Positions 23,686 to 35,162 of a stretch of 64,000 bases of DNA are shown piece after piece. The translations under genes and the position numbers were made by a program. How positions within the stretch are numbered: position 1 is the first letter of the stretch; the number at the start of each line of letters is the position of its first letter. This DNA comes from Auricularia sp. M13 (taxonomy: Eukaryota > Basidiomycota > Agaricomycetes > Auriculariales > Auriculariaceae). Below the pieces are notes generated by a model. It saw only the letters and a program-made list of their open reading frames with translations, did not search any database and was not told the origin of the DNA. The DNA is taken from NCBI GenBank assembly GCA_037042915.1, contig CM073198.1:3906001-3970000 (forward strand), given 5' to 3'.

Positions 23686-24862
23686 AGCCCCGCCTTTGCA
23701 AATCGATGAATATGGCTGAATGGATTGTATTGTAACCAACATCTTGTGTACTTAACAGGTATGGAATGGCTTAGGCTTAGATATCGTCACTTCAGTCCCG
23801 CGCCGGGTTAGACGGTGTGCCTGATCAGATTCAGATCTGATGTTCTCGGCAATCGACAAACAAACACCCGATCCGGACAGCTGTCAAAACTGATGCTGAT
23901 AGTGCAAAGCGCAATCTGCTGCAGGCGCACGCCCAGATTGCCATTGAATAATTGCTGGGATCTCCAATCGCATGGAACTCGATTTATGAAATCCTCGACA
24001 ACTCGCAGCGACGGTGGATGTTGCGAGAAGTCGAGAATGCCTTCAGGAACGCACGGTAGAAACACGGAAGTGAAGCCGCATGATTCGGCCGAGTCTCCTT
24101 TGCCTAGAAGTGAGTTCAAGACACCGTTCTCCCCACTGCGGGAATGCCTTAAGAAAGCACAAACTCACGTCATACTGACCGAAATAGCCAGCAGTCGACG
24201 CTTGAACGCTTCTCTACTAGCCTCAATTGCTCGCATGCAACATGTTCATAGCTAAACTTGTACATCTGGACCACCGAACACGACAACACAAAAATCCCTG
24301 TTGCAACGCAATCTTGATACTTGTACTTCAAATCTAAGTGATTACAGAAACAAATATTATTTGGTTCTGCTGCGGAAATGTCAGTGACACTGACAGTGCA
24401 TCCCCGATCTCCCGAGAGATTCTTAGGGCACGGAATAACTATCTCCAGCTCAAGGGACAAGGTGAACCTGGCCTGAACGTGCCAGACATGTTTGGGGAGG
24501 GACTGTGAGACTCAGAGCTGGAGTTCATTGACCAGAACTCAAGGAACGATGGTCAGTTAAATAATCTGTCATTATTGTCATCATAAACCACGACGAACCA
24601 CCGAACTGACTAGCTTGAGACGCTGAGAATGTGCACCAGGCCCAAAGGTGATTGAATAAACTTTGTTTGAGGGCGATGGATCCTTTAGCATATGGGGCTA
24701 AGATATTGTCTTTTTTCTCAATGTGCACTGTTTTCCTCGAGCACGACGCTCTGGATTTGGGCATTTGAGTTGTGCAACCGGTTCGGACCGTTACCTGTGT
24801 TGAGCGCGTCACCTCTGCACGTTCTCGGCAACCTCCCCGCTACGTTGTTGCCGACCTTCGCT
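23686..24862. other. Intergenic, no supportable gene
   Basis: About 1.2 kb between the OGFr gene and phospholipase D. Open frames of about 100 codons exist on both strands (23815-24255 forward, 23808-24119 reverse) without recognisable motifs. An ATG at 24692 is in frame with phospholipase D and would add 57 residues, but they look unlike protein. Confidence 0.5.
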
Positions 24863-27800
24863 ATGTCCGCTGCTGTGGCCGACATCGTTCAGGCCGTTGT
24901 AGCGAACGGGGCAGCACCTGCGGAGGCATCGTCGAGCAAGCAAAACCAGCTCGAGGCCACCTCGCCTGCGCTGCCGTCGACTGCACGGTCGCCCAACAAC
25001 GCACGCTCTTTTACAGCACCCACCGTACCTTCTTTATCACCGTCTAATGCATCATACAAGAGCCAAGGACCACAGCGCTCCAGCTGGGATCCAGCCCTGC
25101 TGCGTGCTCAGGAGGCCCTGGACGAGGATGCCGACCGCGACCCTTTGCGCGGGCAGTTTGTTCGGACAGAATCGAATTTTAGAGGCGCCCTCGAGTACAC
25201 CGACGGCGAGCAACGCGAACGGGAGCAGGAGGCCGTCGAGCGCCGGTCCAAGAAGCGCGAATCCTGGATCGACGTTGACAGCTGGCGGCCTCGCAAATGG
25301 CTGGGACTGTTGCACGAAGAGCCCGACCATGCCACGCCCGACCATGCCAGCGAGACCGTGGTCACCTCAGCCAGCCCAAACCGCCAGCAGTCCAACGCCT
25401 CTGAGGAGGAGTCGCGCCCATTAGGACGCTCTGGCCGCTCGTTCTCGCTTCCGCAGGTCAAGCAGGCCACGGCGCCCGGCTGGAATCGCCTCAAGTCAAT
25501 GCTTCAGCGGCAGCCTTCCCTTGTGCAGCGTCCTGCGGCCGTGGTCGTCGCTCCGAATGTCAACATTGTGGACGAACTCGTTGGCGCGGGTCTGGCCACC
25601 CTGGTGCTCAAAATGTGGTTCGAGCGCGACGAGCGTGGCGAGCGACGCGTTCCCGTCCTCCTCCAGCACCTCAAGATTCGCGTCAGCGACAGCCTGCATC
25701 CTCTATCTGGCGCCAAGGCCATATTCCGTATCGAGTGCGAGTACGCGAACGGCCAGTCGCGCTGGGTCGTCTACCGCCAGCTGCGCGATTTTCTCTCGCT
25801 ACACACGCACTATCGCGTTTCGAACGCGTACAACCGCAACATCGACGCCATGCCGGACTTCCCGCTCACGTCCGTGCCGTACTTCAATTTCCTCAAGTCT
25901 GAGGGCCGCGATGTTGACCGCTCCGAATTTGCCCGCCTGCAGCGTGAAGCGCTCGAGAACTACCTTGTCGGGCTAATCCGCGCCGTCATGTTCCACCCAA
26001 CGGCAAATCGCCTATGTCGCTTCCTTGAAATGAGTGCGCTGTCCATCGCGCTCGCTCCCACCGGCGGCTGGCAACACAAGGGCGGCGTCTTGAAGATCGA
26101 GCCGGTTGGCAAAACCGGGCCATTTTCGCGTCGCGGCCTGGGATGGCGAGAAAAACGCAAGTCGCGTTGGTGTGCCGTCCGAGACAGCTATCTGGTGGTC
26201 ATGGAGGAGGCCGGCGAGGTTCGTCAAGGGCTTTGAACTGATTATATCCGCTGACCATCCAGAGCAGCTGCAAGTTCACGACGTCTTCCTTCTCGACTCG
26301 GACTTTAACGTCGAACGACCGACGAGGTATCTGCGCAAGGGATTGAATATGCTTCACTTGACAGAAGACGGTCACCACCACCATCATCATGACGATTCCG
26401 AGAGCCCGCGTTCGCCGGCAACGATCAACTCGCGCAGACATCCCCGGCACCTGCAACCAGGCACCGCCGCGCACCACAAGCAGGACAGCAGCGTCCGGCT
26501 CGCGCTGCGGAAGATCTTCACCATTGGCTCGCGGCGCACAGGGCGTGATTCTACGCGGACCAGTCAAACCAGTCGGTCGAGCTCGACCAGTCGCCAATCA
26601 AGTCACGCACCAACGCCGCTCGTGGATCCTAGCACGGGGCGGCCGCCGTCGCCGTCGCACAGCGCACACGATCTCGACCCTGAACGCATTGAAGAGGCTG
26701 CCCGGGAGCAGGCGCTGTCGAAAAAGAAGAAAAAGGGCAGCAAGACGCAGGACTTGTCGCACCGGACCTTCTACGTCGAGAACTCGCAGATGAGGCTGAA
26801 ACTCACCGCGCGAAATGAGGTACGCGCGCCCCCTTCGCGATTGGCACTGCCGTTGTTGATGTTCTCGCCAGCGGCAAATGGAGCAGTGGATTGCGGCGCT
26901 GGAACGAGCGGCTGCGACGAGCCACTGGACGCGGGAGCACCGATTTGGAAGCTTTGCGCCCATACGCCTCAATGTGGCCGCGGAATGGCTTGTGGACGGT
27001 GTACGTGCTGGTCCTGTTCGCGTTTGCTAATATTTATATGCTGCAGCGTGATTACTTCTGGAACCTGTCGCGCGCATTGTTGCTCGCCAAGGAGCGTATC
27101 TTCATTATGGATTGGTGGTTATCCCCAGGCAAGCCTTGCATGCTGTCTCTCGGAATGCGCTGACAGCGGCCTCAGACTTGTATCTGCGTCGACCTGGTCG
27201 GGAGCACTACCGTCTTGATCGGCTTTTGGAACGCAAGGCGAAGGAAGGGGTCAAGATTTTCGTCGTGCTCTAGTTCGTACTTATCACTACCGAAGTCAAT
27301 CATGTTCTAAACTACTTCATTGCAGTAACGAGGTCTCGAACCGGACGACGCCAACCGACAGCAAGTACGTCGTGCAGTCGTTTGACTTGTCTGAACTGAC
27401 AACGTGCCTAGTTATGCAAAGCAGCGTTTGATAGGATTGCACGAGAACATTGTAGTCCAACGTTCGCCTTCGCATTTTCAGACCGGCACACTGTATTGGG
27501 CGCATGTGAGGACCAGCTCTCCACAACGGCGAATGGCGAGTGACTGACCAACTTGAACAGCACGAGAAGATGGTTGTCATCGACGATGCCGTCGGGTTCA
27601 TGGGTGGTATTGATCTTTGTTTTGGACGGTGGGACACGCCGCAGCACACACTCGTGGACGAAACCGAGGGCGAGCAGATTTGGAGGGGTATGTTAACAGC
27701 TTCCACTCTATTGTATGCAGTAGCTGATGTCCTGCAGGCAAGGATTATAGCAATCCTCGTGTCACAGACTTCCACACCCTGAACAAGCCTGAGCAGGATA

Positions 27801-30326
27801 TGTATGACCGCACGAAGGTTCCCCGCATGCCATGGTCAGTAGGATACATCCTCGTTATGAGGACCACGCTGAGAAATTTGCAGGCATGATGTTGGAATGC
27901 AAATCTTTGGACAGCCGGCTCGCGATCTCGGACGACACTTTGTGGAAAGATGGAATTATCTTCTGCGTGTCAAGGTAAGATATCATTGACTAAGAACATA
28001 CAAGGGAGCTGAAATGGCACAAGAATCATAGCCGCAATTTGCCGTTTTTGTTGCCTGCCCCGGACTTCAAGCCTGCGCAGCTGACGGAGCAGAATTTGAC
28101 TGGGACGTGCGAGATGCAGATATGTCGCTCGGCTGGCCCGTGGTCGATGGGCACGCCGAACCGCGTTGAGGACTCGGTCCAAAATGCATATCTTAAAGGT
28201 TTGTTATGCTCGTTTGCATGGCTTTTAATATCTGACAAATTGCGTCTAATTCAGCCATTCAACTTTCGGAACATTTCGTTTATATCGAAAATCAGTTCTT
28301 CATTACCTCGTATGCCTCTCCGCCTTTGTTGCGTGCTAGTGTCGTGCTGACGGCGGAACAGAACAGTGGTCAACGATGTCCGAATCGAAAATCGCATTGG
28401 CGACGCGCTCGTGCATCGTATCATTCGCGCACACGAGGAAGGTACACCGTGGCGGGCCTGCATCATGATACCACTGTTACCAGGCTTCCCGTTCCCTGTC
28501 GGACACAGCGAAGCGAGTGCCGTACGTCTCCATCCGTCTTGCGTCTGGTCTCGGCGGATTGATTGTTGAATGATCCAGATTCGTGTCATCCTCGAGTGCC
28601 AGAACCGGACGATGGCGCGGGGACCCGACTCTATATTCGGACGGTTGCGGCGGGAGGGTATCGAAGTATGTCGGACCTTGAGTTCTCTAGCAGAAGCTCA
28701 CTGCTCTCAGCCGAGCGATTACATCTCGTTCTTTCCTTGCGCGGCTGGGGCAAATTGGGCGGAGAGACGTTGACTACGGAGCAGGTCAGTTGCAATGTGC
28801 CAACTTGCGATGTTTCTCATTCACCTCCACTACCGTAGATCTACATTCACGCGAAGGTGCGAACTACTGACAGGCTGCATCAGCGTGCTGAAAATCGATC
28901 CAGATTCTCATAGCCGACGACCGTACCGTCATCATAGGTTCGGCGAACATCAATGAACGTTCTCAGCGTGGTGACCGGGACTCTGAGCTTGCGGCGGTTA
29001 TCCGGGACACCGACATGATCGATAGGTAAGCACGTTGGACAATGCAGGTTTGTTAAACCTCAAACCTTCTGTTGCAGTACCATGGCAGGGCAGCCGTTCC
29101 AAGTCGGGAGGTTTGCGCACACCCTGAGGGTGAGGTTGATGAGAGAGCATCTCGGCATTGACGTGGATGCTCTGTCGGCCGAGGCCTTCGACAAGAACAC
29201 GCAAGAGGACGATCCCATTGTCGTGGAGGGGCCGACACCAGTGGATCCGCAACCGCCTATTGGTCTCTCCGTCTCTGCGCCCAGCGAGAAGGCTCTCAGC
29301 GTTGACAATGGCACGGAGGCGAGCGCGTCGACACGTGGCTCGCCGTCCATACCGTCTCAGGATGGGTCGACGACTACGCCGCCGTTATCGGACGGTAACG
29401 AACGTCCGGGTTCGCCGCCGCTGCTCACAGCCTCGCGGACGGGACGTGCAACGAGCTTGAGCTATGGTGGTAGCACGCATCGACGGCGATCGGTGCATGT
29501 TCCGAGGCCGAAGCCCAAGGTCGAACCGAATGGGTTTGAGGACCCGATCGCGCCTGAGTTCTTCGAGGATGTGTGGACCGCTGCTGCGGTGCATAACGTG
29601 CGTACGGCTGCGGTCAGACGGACCCTCTAGTGACTGATAAATTTGCGGCAGACTGAGATCTATCGCAAGGTGTTCCATGCGATCCCAGATGACACTGTTA
29701 CTTCGTGGAAGCAGTATCGCGAATTCGTGCAGCATCACGATCGGTTCACCAAGCCACCCGTAAGTATTCGTCCCACACACAATCTTTCGTAACAAGTAGG
29801 TAACTTTGCCTCCCAAGGCGCGCACTGCAAGTCCGAGCATGGCACGCGTCCCGTCGGAGCACGCCATCGGAGCGCGCGGACGGGCTGGCGGCGGACGCAC
29901 CGCAGGTGGCGAAGGACGAGGGGGCGCTTACCACCGAGGTGGAACTGTCGCGGCCAGATTTGGACCCGAGAGACAAGACCAAGTCGCCCGACCTGCTCAC
30001 TGCGTCGTCACAAGGCGCGCGGCGGCCCTCGCGACCAGACCAGCCGTTCGAGCCGTGGGAACGCGAGGAGATGGAGGCCCAGCTGGGCGAGTTGGTCGGG
30101 AATCTCGGTAAGCATTAATCTGCCACTCCCCATATTCGATTAGTATCTGATGAAGATATTTATGCAGTCATATACCCTACGCATTTTCTAGAGGGCGAGG
30201 ACATCGCCAATAATTTCTTGTTCCCTGCGGATAGGTGAGCCACAGCAAATGATGGAAATTTTAAAAAATCGGACGTCTGACCTTGTTGACTTTGCAGGAT
30301 TTTGCCACTCCCCATTTACAACTGAT
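24863..30326 (+). CDS. Phospholipase D (Spo14/PLD1 type, PX domain and two HKD motifs)
   Basis: Hydrolyses phosphatidylcholine to phosphatidic acid and choline, acting in membrane traffic and sporulation in the Spo14 family. At least 20 exons; exon 1 is 24863-26218. A PX domain sits near residues 270-410 ([20 protein letters not shown]) and a PH-like region follows ([17 protein letters not shown]). HKD1 is [20 protein letters not shown] (27561 on). HKD2 is split: IYIHAK is an 18-nt exon (28839-28856) and [20 protein letters not shown] lies in 28904-29025. The C-terminal [20 protein letters not shown] is typical. Intron 27129-27175 has a GC donor (CAG|GCAAGC). Two T-run anomalies break the frame: one T short at 28732-28734 and one T too many at 30300-30304; 30326 is the family-type stop. 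The junction near 29818-29906 is unresolved. Confidence 0.9.
26373..26390 (+). repeat. Six consecutive histidine codons in phospholipase D
   Basis: CAC x3 followed by CAT x3 encodes a natural hexahistidine in the low-complexity region after the PH-like domain start, flanked by acidic residues. Confidence 0.9.
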
Positions 30327-30623
30327 CTGCGATTCGTGGTCGTTGTTGCAGTAACTTATAGCATTCCATCTTGTAGCCTTACCCTCGGACGTTGGTGCTC
30401 GCATACTCGCTCTCGATCCCTACATTTCGCGAAACCGAGTTTTGTCCGGTTTAGTACTCTCATTCTTCACTTGTGGAATACATCGCTGCAAGTCATTGTG
30501 AACGCACCTGGTGTGAGGCGCGAGGTGTAGAAGAAAGGTGGCTGCGCCAGATGGCATTTGATTCTCAATCGGGACCTTTTGTGGAAGGAGCCGCTGACGT
30601 CTTTACCCCGTACACCAACTCCC

Positions 30624-31657
30624 ATGTCATTTCTCGACAAGTTCCGCGCCGGCGCGCAGAAGGCGGGCATCCAGGCCACTGCGTTTGTGAAGGAAAGCGG
30701 GAATAAACTGGCCAACGAATCGCGCGGCTTTGCGCAGGGCTTCACGCTGCCAGGCGAGGCCGAGAAGGCGGCCAAGATCTTGGAATCGTTCCTTGGTACG
30801 AGCCGTTGCTGCGTATTTAAATGGATTGGAATACAGTGCTGAACGCGCGGCACAGCGAACCCTGAGCAGCCTGTGTCGGCGTTGAATGCGATTCCCAAAG
30901 CCGTGTTGCAGCGCGCAAGGGGTACGTGGGCGGCGCGCTTGACCGCAGCAGTCAATCTGACCTGGGTGCTGGCAGGGCTCGCCGTGTTCCAGGTGCTCAA
31001 GGCGGGCTTCGTGTTCAGCGGCAAGGCCGGGTCGGGCCTCGTCATCGCGCGGCTGCCCGACGGGTCGTGGTCGGCGCCCAGCTGCATTGCCACCGGCGGC
31101 GTGGGCTGGGGCCTCCAGATTGGCGCGGACATTACGGACTTTGTTATCGTGCTCAACAGCGACGACGCGGTGCGCGCGTTCTCGCTCGGCGGCAACGTCA
31201 CCATCGGCGGCAACATCTCCGCCACCGCCGGCCCTATTGGCACGGGCGGCGCGGTCGCGGCCAGCCTGGCCCACCCCGCGCCCATGTTCTCGTACTCCAA
31301 GTCCAAAGGTTGGTCTGGCTCCCGGCGCGCGCGCGGCAATGGTGCTGAACTGGTCATCAGGACTTTTTCGCGGGCTTGTCGCTGGAGGGCACCGTGCTCA
31401 TCGAGCGCAAAGACGCCAACCGCGACTTCTACGGCTCCCCTATCCCCGCGCGCGACATCCTGTCCGGCCGCGTGCCGCCGCCCGCCATCGCGAGCAAGAT
31501 GTACGAGATCATCGAGGCCGCCGAGGGTCTTGATGAGTCCGGCCTGCCCGAGAACGTGTACGTGCCCACCGAGACGGGAGAGCAGATCACGCTCAACGCG
31601 GGCGGCGGCGGCCTGCACGCCGACCACAACACCGTATTCGACGCCGAGAAGGACTGA
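30624..31657 (+). CDS. Ysc84-domain (SYLF) lipid- and actin-binding protein
   Basis: Four exons: 30624-30795, 30856-30921, 30976 to about 31310, and about 31361-31657. The N-terminus is SFLDKFRAGAQKAGIQATAF. The Ysc84/SYLF domain shows NAIPKAVLQRARGLAVFQ, KAGFVFSGKAGSGLVIARL, GGVGWGLQIGADITDFVIVL, and YGSPIPARDILSG near the end. The family binds phosphoinositides and actin at endocytic patches; yeast Ysc84/Lsb3 add an SH3 domain, absent here. At the last junction the expected GLFAGLSLEG fits only if the T5 run 31364-31368 is shortened by one T. As read, the acceptor leads out of frame. Everything else is consistent, so a one-base insertion error or a recent frameshift is likely. Confidence 0.85.
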
Positions 31658-31942
31658 GTGTCAAGTTCAGCTAACGACCCCGCCTCCCCATCCATCCTCT
31701 AATGACTGTTTATCCTTTCTTTCTATCTCTTCTCCCGTTCTTCGCTGATCAGGGTCGGTTGTACAACACGAAAACGGTTTTGCCCGGACAGTTGAACGGG
31801 ACTTGCTTGCGTTGCGTCATGGACTGCTGGCTGGGCTGGCTAATGATAGTGCTCGCGCGATCTTTGACTCCGTTCGGTGGACGCTGAAGGCATTGGCGCA
31901 CCGCACAACCTTCGCCTGCGCGCCGAACCGATGTTCTTGTTC

Positions 31943-32445
31943 CTAAGAGTTTCCTCGTGCGACCCTGACTTCCTTGCCTTCACGACACGGTAACCCTTGC
32001 GAGGCCGTCGACTGTTGGACGCGTGTGGGCTTTCTGTTCCCGGCCGTGAGACGCGCAAAGGGAAATCCCGTTCCTTGCGACTGCAAGAAGTGGTTCACGA
32101 CGTTCACCTGCGTGGATCCCAGGTCGATCTTGAATTTGCCCTGAGGATCAAGTTGATCCTGATATAGACCAACTGTGCTGCACGTCGTATCAAGAAGCTG
32201 ACCCGTCTCACGTCGGTGCCAGAGTCGTCTGCCAGCTTTGACAAGTGTTCGCGAGATCCTCCCACAATGCCCAGGGAGCTGACGGCGTCTTGCACGCTGC
32301 CCTTCATTTCTGATCCTCTGTCAAACAGCACCTGCGCGGAATCTGCTTGTCTGCGCGACGAATCGGCGCGCGGGGCGTCGCTCTTCCAGCCGCATTTCCC
32401 CAGACCGCGCATCCGCCCTCCGCTGCGCATCCTCTTCAAGTACAT
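31943..32445 (-). CDS. Small unrecognised protein, two exons
   Basis: Exon 1 is 32445-32212 and exon 2 is 32158-31943, joined in phase by a 53-nt GT-AG intron (donor GTGAGA). The product would have 149 residues, with GSVQDAVSSLGIVGGSREHL before the junction and DQLDPQGKFKIDLGSTQ after it. The amino-acid texture around the junction looks coding, and the intron length fits the other genes. I recognise no family. The start is uncertain, because several in-frame ATGs follow each other and the frame stays open upstream. It is divergent from the secreted-protein gene at 32584, with 138 bases between the ATGs. Confidence 0.4.
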
Positions 32446-32528
32446 TCCCCGCGTTCCATGACGCACCGTATGGTGCAAGTAGTCCAAAGTCTGGACCTCC
32501 GGGGTAGATAGGGCGGTGGCGAGCTGGA

Positions 32529-32536
32529 TATTTAAG
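32529..32536 (+). promoter_or_regulatory. TATA-like box of the secreted cysteine-rich protein gene
   Basis: TATTTAAG lies about 50 bases upstream of the ATG at 32584. Confidence 0.4.
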
Positions 32537-32583
32537 GAGTGGACGCCATTGCTCTGAATCCTCACGACTCCGAGTCTTATAGT

Positions 32584-33349
32584 ATGCGCGGAGCAGCAGC
32601 TTTCGTCTTTTGCCTGTGGCTCCTCACACTCGCTGTGGCGCAGTGCCCCAGCCCTGTGGCTCAGTTTGACGTCTCGAACGCGCTTTGCGACTCCATCACG
32701 TGCATGAGAGCGGTGGCTGGGACTGGCGCTGTAAGTCCATATCCGGGTTTCAATGCTCGAGCCGTTGTGCTCATCATGCTCTGATAGGTCGACTGTAATA
32801 TCCTTCCTCTCATGCAGTGGCCATACGCCACGAGGCTGAGACTTTACTCGCAATGGCGTTGCAGGCACTGAGGCTGTCGGTAACGTTACACCTGGTCAAG
32901 CTGTCGTGCGACAGGACGGCCTGTTCTTCGGCGGCACGCGCTGCTTTGTGCTCGTGTATGCGGCATTTCACACAACTCCCTCTTCCATGGCTCATCTTTC
33001 AATGCAGGAACAATGTCACACCTCAGGCTAACTGCACAGTCGTCTACACCGGTGAGTTGCCTCCCCAGAATCCTGGACAGAGCTGCTGATCACGACCGAG
33101 CAGGACTGAATGCGCTGGCCCAGCAGGCCATGCTGAGTGCGTGTCTGCTGCGATATCTTCAATATTGGAGACAATTCTGACCTTCCAATTTTTTTTTCAG
33201 CCTGTCCTACCGCGAACGGATGGGTCGCCGGCACATGCAGAGTCAACGGCGTCCCTGGTCAGTGGCTCACACACGCCTCCCCTGTATTCCAAACTCTAAC
33301 GCCTATCTCTCATGCAGTCACCGTTACAGTGCGCGAGCAATCTGGTTGA
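32584..33349 (+). CDS. Small secreted cysteine-rich protein, seven exons
   Basis: Proposed exons: 32584-32730, 32788-32794, 32865-32955, 33008-33051, 33104-33136, 33201-33257 and 33318-33349, giving 136 residues with phases agreeing throughout. An N-terminal signal peptide (AAAFVFCLWLLTLAVAQ) is followed by about 115 residues with eight cysteines: CPSP, LCDSITC, VDC, RCF, ANC, TCPT and TCRV. The words QDGLFFGGTRCFVLVNNVTP and CPTANGWVAGTCRVNGVP are clearly protein-like. Exon 2 is a 7-nt micro-exon inferred from phase alone; it is the least secure part. There is no CC doublet, so this is not a hydrophobin. No family is recognised. It fits the broad class of small secreted fungal effectors or wall proteins. 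Confidence 0.65.
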
Positions 33350-33527
33350 GCGAAAGGCGGGAGCCTGAGGAAATTGAAAGGGAAGCTTGGACGATGATGT
33401 AATACGTACGCGACGTTCACGTGCCACCGAACACGAAATCGCTTTGCTTCCGCGGCCCCTATCTTCATCTCTTTCTCTCTTTCTCGGTCTCGTCGCCGCA
33501 CACCGGGAGCAGTATACACACACCGAG

Positions 33528-35162
33528 ATGCGCACCGCCGAACACGAACAAGCGCTTGTGCGCGAGAGTATTATGCCTGCGACGCTCCCGTTGGGGCTGC
33601 CGGAGCTCGAGCGGAGCATCCAAGACATGGTGTATCAGTGTCTGCTGTTCGGCTCCATGTCGCAGATGAACCGTGCGTGGATAGCAGCCGATGACTTCCA
33701 TGATGCTCAGTCTCATCTTTATTCAAGGAAACGCACGGCACCTCAAGTCTTCGGTCGCGTCAGGGACCACGTCGAGCACTACGTGAAGCTCGGAATCGTC
33801 GCAGCCGCATCTCGCCTCAACGCTCGCATACCCAAGATAAACGGTCTTCCCGTTGAGTTGCTCTCGGAGATCTTCCGCCGCCTCACCCCCGACGCCGTGC
33901 GGCTCAGCCACGTCTGCAGGCACTGGCGCCACATCGCGCTTGCCGACCCCTTTCTCTGGACGGAGGTCTCCCTCGGCCCGGGAACAAGCTCGTGGCCAAG
34001 CGCCGTCGCTGAGATCCTCTCGCGCTCGAAGCACCTGCTCGTCACCGTCGCAGTCAGGATGCCCGGCTGGCCGCAGTTCCGCCTCGACGTCGCGCGCATC
34101 CTGGCGAAGCACATGCACCATGTCAAGGCGCTGCATCTCACGCTCCCTGCGCCGGACGCGCTGGACAGTCTGCCCATCATCTTCAGCCAGTCTGCACCGT
34201 TCGTCAGCACGCTCTCGTTGAGCTTCGACCGCTCGATGCGCGAGACGCTCGATCTTAACCCCGCGCTGCTCGCCCACTCCTGGCCGGCGCTCCACACCGT
34301 CTCGCTCTTCCGCATCCGTCCGCCCGCGCAGCCCAGCGCGCTGTTCGCCACGCCGCAGAACGTCAACGTCCATCTCAGCGACATGACTGGACTCGACATC
34401 CAGAACGCGTACAACGCCTTCCCGGCGGTGCGCGTGCTGCACACCGCGTGCGTGCGCTACCACAACATCCTCACGGCAATATCTGCGCCTGTCGACCGCG
34501 GCCGTGAGCAGCTGCTCGGCCTGTACCTCGACATCCCGAGCTCGGACCTCTCGACGCTGCTCCCGCGCCTGCCGTGCAAATCCATCCGGCGGATCGAGCT
34601 GCAGTGGAACCAGCAGAGCACGACGTGGCTGCTCAGCGCCCAGTCGCTCGACGAGCCCGTCGAGAGCGTCGCGGTGCTCCCGCAGACGGGGATGTCGCAG
34701 GACACGTCCTGGATTGTTGTGGTGAGGACGCGCAACCAGGTGCGCCTCGTGCGCTCGGTGCCTGCGGCGTACGCGCTCTTCGTCGTGCGCGACATGCCCG
34801 CGCCGGAGGTCACGATGCCGGTCGAGTTCTTTGCGCGCACCCGTGTGCAGTGCGAGCTGAGGAAGTTGACGCTGTTGCTCGGGTGGGTCGCCACGACCGC
34901 GTACAATCGCTCCCTCGACCCGATGCTGGTTCCGCGCACGCAGCGCGACGAACCAGCCGTGCAGGCTCTGACCTTCTCTGCATGCATTCCTGAGGAGTAC
35001 AAGGACTGCGTGCGTGAAGGGCTGTTTGTGGACTCCCAGACGCGAGCCGTGAGTGTCCATCTGGAGGCGCTCAAGGCGTTCTTCCAGACGATGCTCCCGA
35101 GCGCGAAGTTTGCCACCAGCGCGTACAGTACGGCTGGTTTGGTGACCGTGCTGGATGACTAG
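33528..35162 (+). CDS. F-box protein, second family
   Basis: Intronless, 544 residues. The open frame begins upstream at TTG, so I use the first in-frame ATG, at 33528. The F-box starts near residue 105: INGLPVELLSEIFRRLTPDA, then LSHVCRHWRHIALADPFLW. A coiled N-terminal segment precedes it, and a long irregular leucine-rich region follows, as in many Agaricomycete F-box proteins. It shares no close similarity with the three-member F-box family elsewhere in the window. The expected role is substrate recruitment to an SCF ubiquitin ligase; the substrate is unknown. The antisense strand is also open for 445 codons, an effect of GC-rich codon use. Confidence 0.85.
   Translation: MRTAEHEQALVRESIMPATLPLGLPELERSIQDMVYQCLLFGSMSQMNRAWIAADDFHDAQSHLYSRKRTAPQVFGRVRDHVEHYVKLGIVAAASRLNARIPKINGLPVELLSEIFRRLTPDAVRLSHVCRHWRHIALADPFLWTEVSLGPGTSSWPSAVAEILSRSKHLLVTVAVRMPGWPQFRLDVARILAKHMHHVKALHLTLPAPDALDSLPIIFSQSAPFVSTLSLSFDRSMRETLDLNPALLAHSWPALHTVSLFRIRPPAQPSALFATPQNVNVHLSDMTGLDIQNAYNAFPAVRVLHTACVRYHNILTAISAPVDRGREQLLGLYLDIPSSDLSTLLPRLPCKSIRRIELQWNQQSTTWLLSAQSLDEPVESVAVLPQTGMSQDTSWIVVVRTRNQVRLVRSVPAAYALFVVRDMPAPEVTMPVEFFARTRVQCELRKLTLLLGWVATTAYNRSLDPMLVPRTQRDEPAVQALTFSACIPEEYKDCVREGLFVDSQTRAVSVHLEALKAFFQTMLPSAKFATSAYSTAGLVTVLDD

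Noticed and set aside
29818-29906. A further certain frameshift in phospholipase D
   Set aside because: The frame change can also be explained by a 58-nt intron from 29848 to 29905, so I leave it open.
30467-31627. 386-codon reverse open frame
   Set aside because: Antisense to the Ysc84 gene and crossing its introns; no motif.
32584-33349. Hydrophobin
   Set aside because: Eight cysteines are present, but without the CC doublets and spacing that define hydrophobins.
33723-35060. 445-codon reverse open frame
   Set aside because: Antisense to the F-box gene at 33528-35162; explained by GC-rich third positions.
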